DNA of 64,000 nucleotides from Sunxiuqinia sp963678245 (GCA_965140765.1 OZ223309.1:3348001-3412000), one strand, 5' to 3'. Counted from the first letter of the stretch, positions 34,983-44,170 are shown. The notes: a model not told the origin generated them from the sequence alone. Translations and numbers: made by a program.

Positions 34983-35427
34983 CCAACGATTTTTTCAACT
35001 CTGCCAATTTTTCAAGAAAAGGTAGAATGGGGCGTTGGACAACGCTGTCTTCTGATGAAGTTCCATACCGAATTTCATGTACTTCTGTACCCAAGCGTAC
35101 CCTTACAATAGTCACACCCATCGACACAAACATTGCAAGTATTGATGTCAATGGATGAAAAGTCATTGAAATCAAACGTTTGAATCAATTCATTCCAGCT
35201 ATCGGCGAGTTGATATTTTCGGAAGTACATGGGTTATAATCTTCATAGTAAAAAGCGTCTTCAATCACAACAAGCGAATCGGCACCCGCACACCACCCAC
35301 AAACAAAACCAGTGGTTATTTGTACATCACCGTACCAATAATCAATCTCGTATCCACGTTCATCTTTATTGCAAGAAACAACTACAAATCCAACCAAAAT
35401 AGAAAGTGTGATTAACTTTTTCATCAA
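34972..35427 (-). pseudogene. small Cys-rich lipoprotein gene interrupted by two compensating frameshifts
   Basis: The 5' part (35427-35185) encodes a lipoprotein start (MMKKLITLSILVGFVVVSC) and then runs into TGA. Reading the +1-shifted frame from the CCC run at 35231-35233 gives a protein-like stretch, DSWNELIQTFDFNDFSS then INTCNVCVDGCDY. Near 35105-35111 the original frame again makes sense (VRLGTEVHEIRYGTSSEDS ... LEKLAELKKSLVNH) up to a TAG at 34974. One missing and one extra base restore a single protein of about 150 residues. Either the gene is broken or there are two sequence errors. Function unknown; probably a periplasmic or outer-membrane lipoprotein. Confidence 0.65.
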
Positions 35428-35494
35428 ACTGAAATTTAGGTATATTCATCAGGTAGATCAAACTTTCAATCAACTGGTTGTGTCCTTGAATAAA

Positions 35495-37078
35495 TTAGAA
35501 TACCATTTTTGCCACAGCTTCCGCACACCGCTCCCCGTCAATAGCTGACGAAGCAATACCTCCGGCATATCCGGCACCTTCACCACATGGAAACAATCCT
35601 TTAATGCGGATGTGTTGCAAATTATTTTCATTTCGGGGAATGCGAACCGGAGAGGACGTGCGCGACTCAACGCCAACTGCCGTAGCTTCTTTTGAAAGAA
35701 AACCTTTTGCTTTTTGATCAATTTGTTGGATGCCTTCGCTCAAGCGGCTGGCAATACGCTTCGGCAACTTATCGTGCAAAGCAGAGGCAATTAATCCCGG
35801 ACGATAGGATGATTCCGGCAAGTCGCTTGATTTTTTGCCTGCAACAAAATCAGTTAATCGTTGAGCCGGGGCAAATTGAGTATTTCCATTAATCATGAAA
35901 CAAAGCTTTTCTATTTGCTTCTGAAATTCCAATCCGGCAAAAACCCCATGGTGCTGATATTCGCGTAAATCTTCTGGTCGAACTTCAACCACTAAACCAG
36001 AATTGGCAAAAGGTGAATTTCGTTTGGACGCCGACATGCCGTTAACAACCAATTCCCCCGGAGCTGTCGCTGCTGGAACGATGAAACCGCCCGGGCACAT
36101 GCAAAATGAGTAAACACCCCGATCCTTCACCTGCTCAACAAACGAATAAGTTGCAGCCGGCAAAAATGGTCCTCTCTGGGCTTGGTGATATTGAATAGTG
36201 TCAATCAATGCCTGTGGATGCTCCACGCGAACGCCCATCGCAAAAGTCTTTGCTTCCAGATTTATCCCTTTACGGTTCAGCAACTCATAAATATCGCGAG
36301 CAGAGTGACCTGTTGCCAAAATCAACGCATTAAAATCATAAGACTCGCCATTGTCCAATTTCAGACCTGTACACCGATCACCTTTCAAATTGATGTCGGT
36401 TACCCGACTATTAAAATGAATTTCTCCTCCCGATGCGATAATTTGCTTCCGAATTCCACGTATCACGACAGGAAGCTTATCGGTACCGACATGCGGATGA
36501 GCATCAATTAAAATTTCCGTATCAGCACCAAACTGAACCAAAACCTCCAGCACCTTCTGCACACTTCCGCGCTTTTTTGACCGCGTATAGAGTTTCCCAT
36601 CCGAAAAAGTACCGGCTCCTCCCTCACCAAATCCGTAATTGGAGTCGGGGTCAATGATATGCTCCCGGTGAATCAGCGCGATATCACGTTTTCGGTCGCT
36701 TACATTTTTTCCTCGTTCAAAAACGATGGGTTTCAGGCCCATTTCGATTAAACGCAAGGCAGCAAATAAACCGGCCGGTCCGGCACCTACGATGCCAATG
36801 GCTTGTTTATGCTCAACATTTTGATAGTTGTAGCTTACGGAAGAAACTTCAGGCTCTTCACCCAAATAAACAGTCACACCCAAATTAATTCGGATCTGTC
36901 GTTGTCTGGCATCAATGGATCGCCGACGAACAACAATGGAAGTGATATCGCTATCGGATACACCCAATTTCTGAGAAATTATAGGACAATAAAATTGCTC
37001 ATCCGATGCCTGTTTGGGGGTCAGTGATATATTGAGATCTTTTTTCACGTGTTTATACTCATTTATTTTTTGCAACAC
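35495..37078 (-). CDS. FAD-dependent dehydrogenase of the COG2509 type
   Basis: A 527-residue flavoprotein. The dinucleotide-binding motif VGAGPAGLFAALRL is at about residues 96-109, followed by FERGKNVSDRKRDI, the glycine-rich NYGFGEGGAGTFSDGKLYTR, a second conserved LATGHSARDIYELL, and the C-terminal FAD-contacting FPCGEGAGYAGGIASSAIDG. Annotations in this family are usually generic (uncharacterised NAD(FAD)-utilising dehydrogenase), and no substrate is established to my knowledge. It lies upstream of the broken lipoprotein gene with no clear operon partner. Confidence 0.85.
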   Translation of the reverse strand: MLQKINEYKHVKKDLNISLTPKQASDEQFYCPIISQKLGVSDSDITSIVVRRRSIDARQRQIRINLGVTVYLGEEPEVSSVSYNYQNVEHKQAIGIVGAGPAGLFAALRLIEMGLKPIVFERGKNVSDRKRDIALIHREHIIDPDSNYGFGEGGAGTFSDGKLYTRSKKRGSVQKVLEVLVQFGADTEILIDAHPHVGTDKLPVVIRGIRKQIIASGGEIHFNSRVTDINLKGDRCTGLKLDNGESYDFNALILATGHSARDIYELLNRKGINLEAKTFAMGVRVEHPQALIDTIQYHQAQRGPFLPAATYSFVEQVKDRGVYSFCMCPGGFIVPAATAPGELVVNGMSASKRNSPFANSGLVVEVRPEDLREYQHHGVFAGLEFQKQIEKLCFMINGNTQFAPAQRLTDFVAGKKSSDLPESSYRPGLIASALHDKLPKRIASRLSEGIQQIDQKAKGFLSKEATAVGVESRTSSPVRIPRNENNLQHIRIKGLFPCGEGAGYAGGIASSAIDGERCAEAVAKMVF

Positions 37079-37140
37079 ATGGAACTCGTTTTAAATATTC
37101 ATGCTTCAGTGTGTGAATATTTTCAAAGGCTTGTTTCAAC

Positions 37141-37911
37141 TTATTCGAAATGGAAGCTTAACGTGAATACGTTCGAACTCAGCTTTTCTATTGCTGACGT
37201 ATAATACTGACGCTGCGTTTCATCGGGTCCACTATTCAATATGTTTCCGACTCCCAAACTCACTTTCAGCTCAGTTGACAAACGGAAAAAGCGCAAATAA
37301 CTATCCCAGCCAATTCCGGCTTCAAGATAAAAACCGCCTCTTTTAACCCGTACTAAATCTTCAACCCCGGTTTTCGAAATATCTACTCTGAAAGCCGGCC
37401 CGGCAATCAGGTAAGGGCGCTGATTATTCAATCGGCTTGATTTGTATTTCACTAATAATGGCAAATCGATGTAAGTTGATTTAATTGAATAATACTCCTG
37501 CCGAGCAGAGCTTGGGGCATTGATATCGTATATTGGAACATTGTATACCAAGCGACGTTCTCCGAATGACAGACCGGGCAAAAAACGCAAATCAAAGTAC
37601 TCTCCCAAGCGCAGGCTGGTTACAATTCCAACAGTCAGCCCAGGAACCTGCTCAGCAATATCAGCATGAACTGTATCGCCATAGCTAATTTCATTTCCGT
37701 CGATGTTGTTCCATTGCTTTGGCACAAAATCAGGGTTTTCGCCAATTGGCCGAAAATGTTGAAACCGAAAATCCAAGGTATTAATTGCAATGGTAAACCC
37801 AAAGTGCAATTGCTTCTCATCAAAGGTTGTCAGGTTCTTCACCCGTTGAATTTGAGCGAATGAATTAATCGCCAAATAAAGAAGCGCTATGCTAATGAAG
37901 AGTTTTTTCAC
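37141..37911 (-). CDS. porT: PorT-family outer-membrane protein of the type IX secretion system
   Basis: A 256-residue protein with a signal peptide (LFISIALLYLAINSFA, cleavage before Gln20) and an 8-strand-type outer-membrane barrel pattern (LHFGFTIAINTLDFRFQHF, LPGLSFGERRLVYNVPIYD, VFTLSFHFE end). PorT is required for T9SS secretion in Porphyromonas and is called SprT in gliding flavobacteria. It lies 83 bases downstream of menG/ubiE in the same direction, a linkage I know from other Bacteroidota, which strengthens the call. The T9SS cargo in this window (pectate lyases, SprB-like protein) would depend on it. Confidence 0.82.
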   Translation of the reverse strand: MKKLFISIALLYLAINSFAQIQRVKNLTTFDEKQLHFGFTIAINTLDFRFQHFRPIGENPDFVPKQWNNIDGNEISYGDTVHADIAEQVPGLTVGIVTSLRLGEYFDLRFLPGLSFGERRLVYNVPIYDINAPSSARQEYYSIKSTYIDLPLLVKYKSSRLNNQRPYLIAGPAFRVDISKTGVEDLVRVKRGGFYLEAGIGWDSYLRFFRLSTELKVSLGVGNILNSGPDETQRQYYTSAIEKLSSNVFTLSFHFE

Positions 37912-37994
37912 TGATTCTGATGAATTTATTGTCCTAAATCAAAAACCATCTAATTCTCAAAATATTGCCCATTTCAGGATGCGAATCATCACAT

Positions 37995-38717
37995 TTATTT
38001 TTGAGCGACGTATATTGTTGCAATTCCCATGGTCAATCTTCGTTGCCGAACCTCGCGAAAACCGGTATCCGACAATATATTCAACATATCCTGATCATCA
38101 GGAAAAGCCATCACCGATTCGGGCAAATACGTATAAGCTGAAGAATCTTTGGAAACCAGTCCACCGACAAACGGCAAAATATGGAAGAAATAAAACTTAT
38201 ACAACTGTTTAAACGGGAAATATTTGGGTTTTGAAAACTCCAGAATAATGGCGACCCCATCATGATGGAGCACCCGATAAAACTCGTCCAATCCACTCTG
38301 TAAGGTTTCAAAGTTACGAACCCCAAAAGCTACTGTGATGGCATCTATCGAATCATCTTCAAAAGGCATACTTTCCGAATCACCTTTCTGAAAGCGAATG
38401 AGAGAATCCAGTCCTAACTTTTTAACCTTTTCCTCTCCTACCCGGATCATTTCACCAGATAGATCGTAGCCAATAATCTCATCAACGTCCAATTTGGAGG
38501 TAGCGATGGCGAAATCACCAGTGCCTGTAGCTACATCTAAAACCCGCTTTGGATGATATTCACGGAGAATTTTAACGGCCTTTTTACGCCATAACCGATC
38601 GATTCCCAGACTTAAAAAATGATTTAAAAAATCGTATTTTGCCGCGATATTGTCGAACATCTGCTCGACCTGTTGCTTTTTATTTTTATCAGAATTTTGA
38701 TAGGGAGCTACTGTCAT
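37995..38717 (-). CDS. menG: demethylmenaquinone methyltransferase (UbiE/MenG)
   Basis: A 240-residue class I S-adenosylmethionine methyltransferase. Family signatures are QMFDNIAAKYDFLNHFLSLGIDRLWR at the N-terminus, the SAM-binding VLDVATGTGDFAIA (about 58-71), DAITVAFGVRNFE and ILEFSKP. It performs the last step of menaquinone synthesis, consistent with anaerobic or microaerobic electron transport. Its start overlaps the stop of the preceding gene by four bases (38714-38717), so the two are translationally coupled. Confidence 0.95.
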   Translation of the reverse strand: MTVAPYQNSDKNKKQQVEQMFDNIAAKYDFLNHFLSLGIDRLWRKKAVKILREYHPKRVLDVATGTGDFAIATSKLDVDEIIGYDLSGEMIRVGEEKVKKLGLDSLIRFQKGDSESMPFEDDSIDAITVAFGVRNFETLQSGLDEFYRVLHHDGVAIILEFSKPKYFPFKQLYKFYFFHILPFVGGLVSKDSSAYTYLPESVMAFPDDQDMLNILSDTGFREVRQRRLTMGIATIYVAQK

Positions 38718-39754
38718 TTAGCTTGTGGTATCATTTTATCAATATAACCCAACGACTCATCATCAATACGAATTTCACCTTTAGTAACATGCCCAAGTGT
38801 AAAAAACGGCAATTTCGTAGTTTGCATAAAGTCGACGAAATCATCTTCACTCTCCTGAGGAACACCAACAATTAAACGTCCCATTGATTCACCAAACAAA
38901 AAGGCATCGGTTCTAATCTCGGCATCGGTTGTAATATCAAATCCAAGTCCGGCTGGCATTCCGGCTCTCATCAAGGAAAAGAAAAGTCCACCTTTTCCGA
39001 CAGGGCTGGCAGAGGTTATTAGTTGTTTTGAAATTAACCCCTTCATCGCTTCTTGTAAACGAACTTCTACATCAATATTAAACTGAGGAAGTGGTGAATC
39101 ATATACTTCGTGGTAAAACTCAAGATATTCTGATGAATTGATATCATCGTAAGATTTTCCGATTACAAAAATATTGTTCCCCTTATTCTTCAGGTTATGC
39201 GTAATCACTTTGTCTTTATCCTCCACACTACCCATCATACTAATAATGATTGTGGGTGTTAAATCACCATGTCCGGTAAAATAGTCGAACCTGATTTTGC
39301 GATCGGCAACTTTTATATTGAATTTTTGACAGGCATTTTCCAAGCCCTGTTTTGCACCCGAAGCAATAAACTGCCCATTCGGATGAGCAATATTAATGTG
39401 GTACAAAAAAGCACTCACCGCTTCCGGCTTCACTCCGTAACAAGCCATTCTTCGAGCCGCTCGACTAATCAAAATTTCAATCGCTTTTTGAGGGTCAGTG
39501 GCTAAATGATGGTGAAAGGCATGCGTTGTCATGGCCATCATCTGTCCATTGTCAGCAGTAAAAATACCAGTTTCATCCGAATCTCCATTGGCCACATTTT
39601 CAAGCTCCAATCCTTCCTCACTAAAATCATTAAAGTAGTTAACCGGGGCCAGGTTTGGATTGACCATTAGGTTAAAAACAATTTCATTAATATCTTTGGG
39701 CTCTTCAATCTGATCAATAGAGAACACCTCTTGGTTTTCAACTGTTTCAGCCAT
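38714..39754 (-). CDS. AIR synthase-related (PurM/PurL-superfamily) protein
   Basis: A 346-residue protein with the PurM-like fold: acidic N-terminus, MMAMTTHAFHHHLATDPQKAIEILISRAARRMACYGVKPEAVSAF, FDYFTGHGDLTPTIIISMMGSV, and a C-terminal half with SPVGKGGLFFSLMRAGMPAGLGFDI. This matches stand-alone AIR synthase-related proteins of Bacteroidota, resembling one half of formylglycinamidine synthase (PurL). It is much shorter than full PurL, and no glutaminase domain is attached. Whether it makes FGAM, another phosphorylated amine or a thiamine-type product is unknown. It is coupled to menG by a 4-base overlap. Confidence 0.75.
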   Translation of the reverse strand: MAETVENQEVFSIDQIEEPKDINEIVFNLMVNPNLAPVNYFNDFSEEGLELENVANGDSDETGIFTADNGQMMAMTTHAFHHHLATDPQKAIEILISRAARRMACYGVKPEAVSAFLYHINIAHPNGQFIASGAKQGLENACQKFNIKVADRKIRFDYFTGHGDLTPTIIISMMGSVEDKDKVITHNLKNKGNNIFVIGKSYDDINSSEYLEFYHEVYDSPLPQFNIDVEVRLQEAMKGLISKQLITSASPVGKGGLFFSLMRAGMPAGLGFDITTDAEIRTDAFLFGESMGRLIVGVPQESEDDFVDFMQTTKLPFFTLGHVTKGEIRIDDESLGYIDKMIPQAK

Positions 39755-39785
39755 AACTTTTAATTCTTTACTTCTTATAAGAAAA

Positions 39786-39793
39786 CAAAAATA
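39786..39793 (-). promoter_or_regulatory. -7 box upstream of the AIR synthase-related gene
   Basis: TATTTTTG on the minus strand is a perfect TAnnTTTG, about 32 bases upstream of the start codon. No TTTG is seen at the usual -33 spacing, so this is a partial match. Confidence 0.4.
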
Positions 39794-39860
39794 GTCAAGT
39801 AGTTGATTTTTTCATAAAAAAAAGGGAATTTTAATTTCTCTGAAAAGACAGAAAAATACC

Positions 39861-40619
39861 ATGAAACAAAAGATTGCGTTAATTACCGGAGCAACATCCG
39901 GCATTGGACTGGAAACCGCTAGAATACTCTCAAAAAATCATTTTAACCTTATCATAACCGGACGAAGAAAAAATCGATTGAAAGATTTAAAACAAGAACT
40001 GGAACATGATAATTGTGTGGTCTTCACCCTTTGCTTTGATATTCAATCGAAAAAAGAAGTTGACCAAGCACTTTTGTCTTTATCAGGAGAATGGAAAAAA
40101 GTTGACGTTTTAATCAACAATGCCGGTCTTGCAGCAGGTTTTGATCCGATTCAAAAAGCTAAAACGGAAGATTGGGAAAGCATGATTGACACCAACATTA
40201 AGGGTTTGCTTTATGTAACCCGTGAGGTATCGAACTGGATGATAAAACGAAACGAAGGACACATTGTAAATATTGGATCGATTGCAGGAATTGAGCCTTA
40301 CCCAAACGGAACGGTCTATTGCGGAACCAAACATGCTGTAATTGCGATCAGCAAAGCCATGCGCATTGAGTTGGCTCCATACAACATCAAAGTGAGTACG
40401 GTGAGTCCGGGAGCTGTTGAAACCGAGTTTTCGCTTGTTCGGTTTAAGGGTGAAAAAGAAAAAGCCCAAAAAGTGTATGAAGGTTTTACTCCTCTTAATG
40501 GCCGTGACATTGCAGAAAGTATTTACTTTGTGGTGTCGAGACCGGCACATGTTAATATTGATGACCTTTTGATCATGCCTACGGCTCAGTCTTCGGCAAG
40601 AGATGTTTTCAGAAAATAA
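39861..40619 (+). CDS. short-chain dehydrogenase/reductase (YdfG-like)
   Basis: A 252-residue classical SDR. The cofactor motif TGATSGIG is at residues 9-16, followed by basic residues in TGRRKNRL that favour NADP(H). The NNAG motif, catalytic Ser in NIGSIAG and YCGTK (Tyr153, Lys157) follow. PYNIKVSTVSPGAVETEFS is typical of the YdfG/serine-dehydrogenase group, which oxidises 3-hydroxy acids and reduces malonic semialdehyde. It overlaps the region immediately upstream of an Ldh-family dehydrogenase, so both probably act in a shared carbon or amino-acid pathway; the substrate is inferred. Confidence 0.88.
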   Translation: MKQKIALITGATSGIGLETARILSKNHFNLIITGRRKNRLKDLKQELEHDNCVVFTLCFDIQSKKEVDQALLSLSGEWKKVDVLINNAGLAAGFDPIQKAKTEDWESMIDTNIKGLLYVTREVSNWMIKRNEGHIVNIGSIAGIEPYPNGTVYCGTKHAVIAISKAMRIELAPYNIKVSTVSPGAVETEFSLVRFKGEKEKAQKVYEGFTPLNGRDIAESIYFVVSRPAHVNIDDLLIMPTAQSSARDVFRK

Positions 40620-40626
40620 CAGAAAA

Positions 40627-41715
40627 ATGACGATAAGCTCAACATATCTTAAAGAATTTACCCAACAGGTTTTTGAAAAAATAGGATGCTCTCCGGCAGA
40701 AGCCGAGTTAGCAGCTGATTGCTTAAATCAAGCCGATTTGCGTGGCGTTGATTCACACGGGGTTGCCCGCCTGAGTGGCTACATCAGATTGTGGGAGAAG
40801 AAAAGGCTAAATACCAAACCCGATATGAAAGTGGTTCATGAAACACCATCAACCGCAGTGCTGGATGCTGATTTGGCATTGGGATTGGTTGCCGGACCCA
40901 AAGCCATGCAAATAGCTATCGACAAAGCTAAACAAGTTGGTAGTGGCTGGGTGGCTGTAAAAAATTCGAATCATTACGGAATTGCAGCCTATCATGCAAT
41001 GATGGCGCTGAAGGAAGACATGATCGGCATCTCAATGACCAATGCCAGTCCGCTTGTTTCTCCTACTTTTTCGAAAAGTCGTTTTTTGGGAACTAATCCG
41101 ATTGCCGTTGCCATTCCGGCCAAAACCGAACCTCCCTTTATAATGGATATGGCTACCACAACTGTTGCCAATGGCAAACTGGAAGTTTTACAACGCAAAG
41201 GCGAAGATGCTCCATTTGGCTGGGCACAGGATAAAGAAGGGCAACCAACAACAGATGCATTTACACTAAAAAAAGGTGGAGCGATGCTTCCGCTTGGTGG
41301 CGACCGGGAACACGGAAGCCACAAAGGTTATTGCCTTGGCGCTATGGTAGATATTTTCTCCGCCGTTTTATCAGGAGCCAATTATGGGCCATGGGTTCCA
41401 CCGTTTGTAGCCTTCCTCGATCCACCAACAGATCCGGTTGGTGATGGTATCGGCCATTTCTTCGGTGCATTTCGGATTGATGCGTTCCGACCTGCTGAAG
41501 ATTTTAAAAATCACATGGATAATTGGATACGAACGTTTCGCAATGCCGAAACGGTGAATCCTAACGATCAGGTTTTAATTCCCGGTGATCCGGAAAGAGA
41601 ACTAACCGCTGAACGTCAACAAAAAGGCATATCTTTGCAACAAGCTGTTGTTGAAGACTTAAAACAATTAGCTGTCAACCTGGAATTAACCTTTAATCCG
41701 AAACAACATGCCTAA
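40627..41715 (+). CDS. Ldh-family (malate/lactate/ureidoglycolate-type) NAD(P)-dependent dehydrogenase
   Basis: A 362-residue member of the type-2 malate/L-lactate dehydrogenase family (COG2055), unrelated to classical Rossmann LDHs. Signatures are LADCLNQADLRGVDSHGVARLSGYI near the N-terminus, GSGWVAVKNSNHYGIAAYHAMMAL, SPTFSKSRFLGTNPIAVAIPAKTEPPFIMDMATT and HGSHKGYCLGAMVDIFSAVLSGANYG. The ATG at 40627 is preferred; a start at 40603 would overlap the SDR gene by 17 bases. It oxidises a 2-hydroxyacid with NAD(P), but the acid is unknown. It overlaps the next gene by 8 bases and so is part of the SDR-Ldh-glycosyltransferase operon. Confidence 0.88.
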   Translation: MTISSTYLKEFTQQVFEKIGCSPAEAELAADCLNQADLRGVDSHGVARLSGYIRLWEKKRLNTKPDMKVVHETPSTAVLDADLALGLVAGPKAMQIAIDKAKQVGSGWVAVKNSNHYGIAAYHAMMALKEDMIGISMTNASPLVSPTFSKSRFLGTNPIAVAIPAKTEPPFIMDMATTTVANGKLEVLQRKGEDAPFGWAQDKEGQPTTDAFTLKKGGAMLPLGGDREHGSHKGYCLGAMVDIFSAVLSGANYGPWVPPFVAFLDPPTDPVGDGIGHFFGAFRIDAFRPAEDFKNHMDNWIRTFRNAETVNPNDQVLIPGDPERELTAERQQKGISLQQAVVEDLKQLAVNLELTFNPKQHA

Positions 41716-42418
41716 AACACTGGTCATAACTCCGGTTAAAGACTCGATTGACACAACGCTTCAAACAATCGAAGCAATTCATGCGGCAGAAGGTGATCAT
41801 CTGCACTATGTTTATAATGATTTTAGCACCCCTGAGACAAAAAAGATACTTGAAAAGAAAAAGAAAAAGTTTGGATTTGAGCTGATCAACCTCGAAGAAA
41901 TCACAAATACTCCATCGCCCAATTACAATCTGGTGCTTCAAATGGCGCAGAAAAAAGCAATTGCCTTAGGAGTGCCTTTGGTGATCGTTGAGTCAGATGT
42001 GATTATCAAGCAAAACACCTTAGACAAAATGTACGAGCTCAGCCTGAGTACGCAAAATTGTGGCATGCTGGGAGCAATTACGACTGATGAATCGGGACAG
42101 GTTAATTTTCCATATCTTAATTTTAAAGGAGAAAAAAAGGAGATTACAGATACATCACACAGTTTGAGTTTTTGTTGTACGCTGCTTAGTTTAAAACTTC
42201 TGGAAAGCTTTTCGTTTAAAGAGCTGTCCAGTGAAAAACATTGGTACGATGTATTTATCTCAAGAAAGTCGAAGTTACTCGGATTAAAAAATTACCTGGT
42301 TACAAATCTTCCGGTGGTTCATAAACCACATAGCAGCCGCCCTTGGAAACAACTCAAATATACCAACCCGCTAAAATATTATTTCAATAAGCTAATTAAA
42401 CGGAAAGATCGTATTTAA
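41708..42418 (+). CDS. family 2-like glycosyltransferase
   Basis: A 236-residue GT-A-type protein: the N-terminal KTLVITPVKDSIDTTLQTIEAIHAAEG is the usual GT2 entry, with an acidic VIVESDVII in the DXD position. It has no membrane helix, so it acts in the cytoplasm or at the inner membrane face, transferring a sugar to a lipid or protein acceptor that cannot be identified. It overlaps the Ldh gene upstream by 8 bases and the histidine kinase gene by one base, which suggests co-transcription. Confidence 0.72.
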   Translation: MPKTLVITPVKDSIDTTLQTIEAIHAAEGDHLHYVYNDFSTPETKKILEKKKKKFGFELINLEEITNTPSPNYNLVLQMAQKKAIALGVPLVIVESDVIIKQNTLDKMYELSLSTQNCGMLGAITTDESGQVNFPYLNFKGEKKEITDTSHSLSFCCTLLSLKLLESFSFKELSSEKHWYDVFISRKSKLLGLKNYLVTNLPVVHKPHSSRPWKQLKYTNPLKYYFNKLIKRKDRI

Positions 42419-43458
42419 TGGCTCTCATAAAAAACTACCAACGTTTCAAACTATTGCTACAGCTACTCTTTTGGCTTAGCAGTTTCACTTTTGCGTTGGC
42501 GTCCTTTTATGTGGCTTCCGATTTTCATTTCAACCTGGCTAACGACACGCTGCGAGCGTTAATTCTCAACACGAGCTTTGCTGTTGGAGTATACGTCAAT
42601 CTCCGAATTCTTATTCCCCGGTTACTCAAAAAGAAATTCTATATTTTTTATGCGTTCTGGCTAATTATTACGCTGGCAGTCTCCTCCTTAATCATTCTGA
42701 CCCTTTTTTACTTTTTGCTTCACTTTAACCGTCCGCGGTTGTTTTCCTCTTACTTTTTCACCACTGCTTTCTATGTTGGAGTAACTTCGCTGGTCAAGTT
42801 TCTGCACGAATGGATTGAAATGCAGGATATTGCACTGCGTTACAATAAGGTAGAACGTGAAAAACTGGAAGCAGAACTAAACACTCTGAAAGCCCAGATC
42901 AACCCACACTTTTTGTTTAACTCTCTGAATAACATTTACTCTCTTTCTCTGATAAAATCGAAAGAAACACCCGGTATGATATTGAAGTTGTCAGACTTAA
43001 TGCGCCATGTATTATATGAGTCTCGAGAAAATTTCATTAGCCTAAAAAAAGAAATTGAGTTTATTCAAAACTTTATCGAACTGCAACGCATTCGGTTATC
43101 GGGTAAAACAGATATTAAACTTCAGCTCAGCGGAGAACCGAATAATAAACTCATCATCCCCTTGATTTTTGAGCCTTTTGTCGATAACGCTTTTAAGCAC
43201 GGAAGTAAGTCGATTCAGAATAATCCGTTTATTTATATTGAAATCGAGATCAAAGAGCACTCACTGTATTTTAAGGCAACAAACAGCTTTGATGAGACGA
43301 GCACTCACTCAAATCCAAAAGCGTCCGGTATTGGTCTTAAAAACGTAAAAAAACGACTAGACTATTTATATGCAAAGGATGAATACGATTTAAAAATCAG
43401 TGAAAAAGAAAACATCTTTAGCGTGGAGTTACAACTGACTTTAAAAACAATAAAATGA
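42418..43458 (+). CDS. LytS/YehU-type sensor histidine kinase
   Basis: A 346-residue membrane histidine kinase. Four hydrophobic helices span about 13-140. The His_kinase domain has AEINTLKAQINPHFLFN-type sequence with the phospho-acceptor His at about 164 (QINPHFLFNSLNNIYSL). The C-terminal ATP-binding region includes PLIFEPFVDNAFKHGS and GIGLKNVKKRLDYLY. No periplasmic sensor domain is obvious, so it may sense membrane or intramembrane signals. It overlaps the next gene, a LytTR response regulator, by four bases, forming a two-component pair. Confidence 0.92.
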   Translation: MALIKNYQRFKLLLQLLFWLSSFTFALASFYVASDFHFNLANDTLRALILNTSFAVGVYVNLRILIPRLLKKKFYIFYAFWLIITLAVSSLIILTLFYFLLHFNRPRLFSSYFFTTAFYVGVTSLVKFLHEWIEMQDIALRYNKVEREKLEAELNTLKAQINPHFLFNSLNNIYSLSLIKSKETPGMILKLSDLMRHVLYESRENFISLKKEIEFIQNFIELQRIRLSGKTDIKLQLSGEPNNKLIIPLIFEPFVDNAFKHGSKSIQNNPFIYIEIEIKEHSLYFKATNSFDETSTHSNPKASGIGLKNVKKRLDYLYAKDEYDLKISEKENIFSVELQLTLKTIK

Positions 43459-44162
43459 TCAGAGCAATAGTAGTTGATGACGAACCGTTGGCGCAAAATG
43501 TAATTAAGCAGTTTGCCAAGGATATTCCGGAGCTTGAAATAGTATGCTGCTGCAACAATGCTTTAGAGGCCAACAGCCTTCTAAAAGACGAACATGCTGA
43601 TTTAATGTTTCTGGATGTTAATATGCCAAGATTAAGCGGCTTAGATTTTTTGAAAAACCTTACGAATCCTCCATTGGTCATTTTAACAACGGCCTACGCC
43701 GATTATGCCATGGAAGGGTATGAACTTAACATACTCGACTACCTGAAGAAGCCCTTTTCATTTGAACGCTTTTATAAAGCTGTACAAAAAGCTGACGAAC
43801 AGTTAAAATTGATGACTGCTCTGCACCACGAAGAACACAACGAGGACTACATATACATAAAGGCCAACAAAAAGGCTATCCGGGTTGAATTTAAATCGAT
43901 AATTTACATCGAAGGTCTGGGAGATTACATTAAGGTCCATTTGAAAGATAAGCACCTGGTGACCAACTTATCCATGAAAAAAATGGAAGAACTACTTCCT
44001 GCAGCCGAGTTTTTCAGAATTCACAAATCATACATCATACGTCTTGATCAAATCCAAAGTATTGAAGGCAATCAGCTTGAAATCAATGGACAAAAATTAC
44101 CAATAGGCAATAACTTCAGGCACGATTTTCAAGAACTGATTAATAAGCACATCATCAAATAA
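43455..44162 (+). CDS. LytTR-family response regulator
   Basis: A 235-residue regulator: receiver domain with VVDDEPLAQNVI, phospho-acceptor Asp54 in MFLDVNMPRLSG, Thr/Ala in ILTTAYADYAMEGYE and Lys in YLKKPFSFERF. It is followed by a LytTR DNA-binding domain (YIKANKKAIRVEFKSIIYIEGLGDYIKVHL ... FRIHKSYIIRLDQI). Partner of the upstream kinase by ATGA overlap. Its target genes are unknown. It is convergent with the nitroreductase gene, leaving 8 bases between them. Confidence 0.93.
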   Translation: MIRAIVVDDEPLAQNVIKQFAKDIPELEIVCCCNNALEANSLLKDEHADLMFLDVNMPRLSGLDFLKNLTNPPLVILTTAYADYAMEGYELNILDYLKKPFSFERFYKAVQKADEQLKLMTALHHEEHNEDYIYIKANKKAIRVEFKSIIYIEGLGDYIKVHLKDKHLVTNLSMKKMEELLPAAEFFRIHKSYIIRLDQIQSIEGNQLEINGQKLPIGNNFRHDFQELINKHIIK

Positions 44163-44170
44163 CCGGACAG

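Noticed and set aside
34972..35175. Independent 67-codon minus-strand gene
   Set aside because: It is in the same frame as the upstream lipoprotein fragment, starts from a TTG after a TGA, and its first part is out of frame with the protein-like sequence; better explained as the 3' part of one frameshifted gene.
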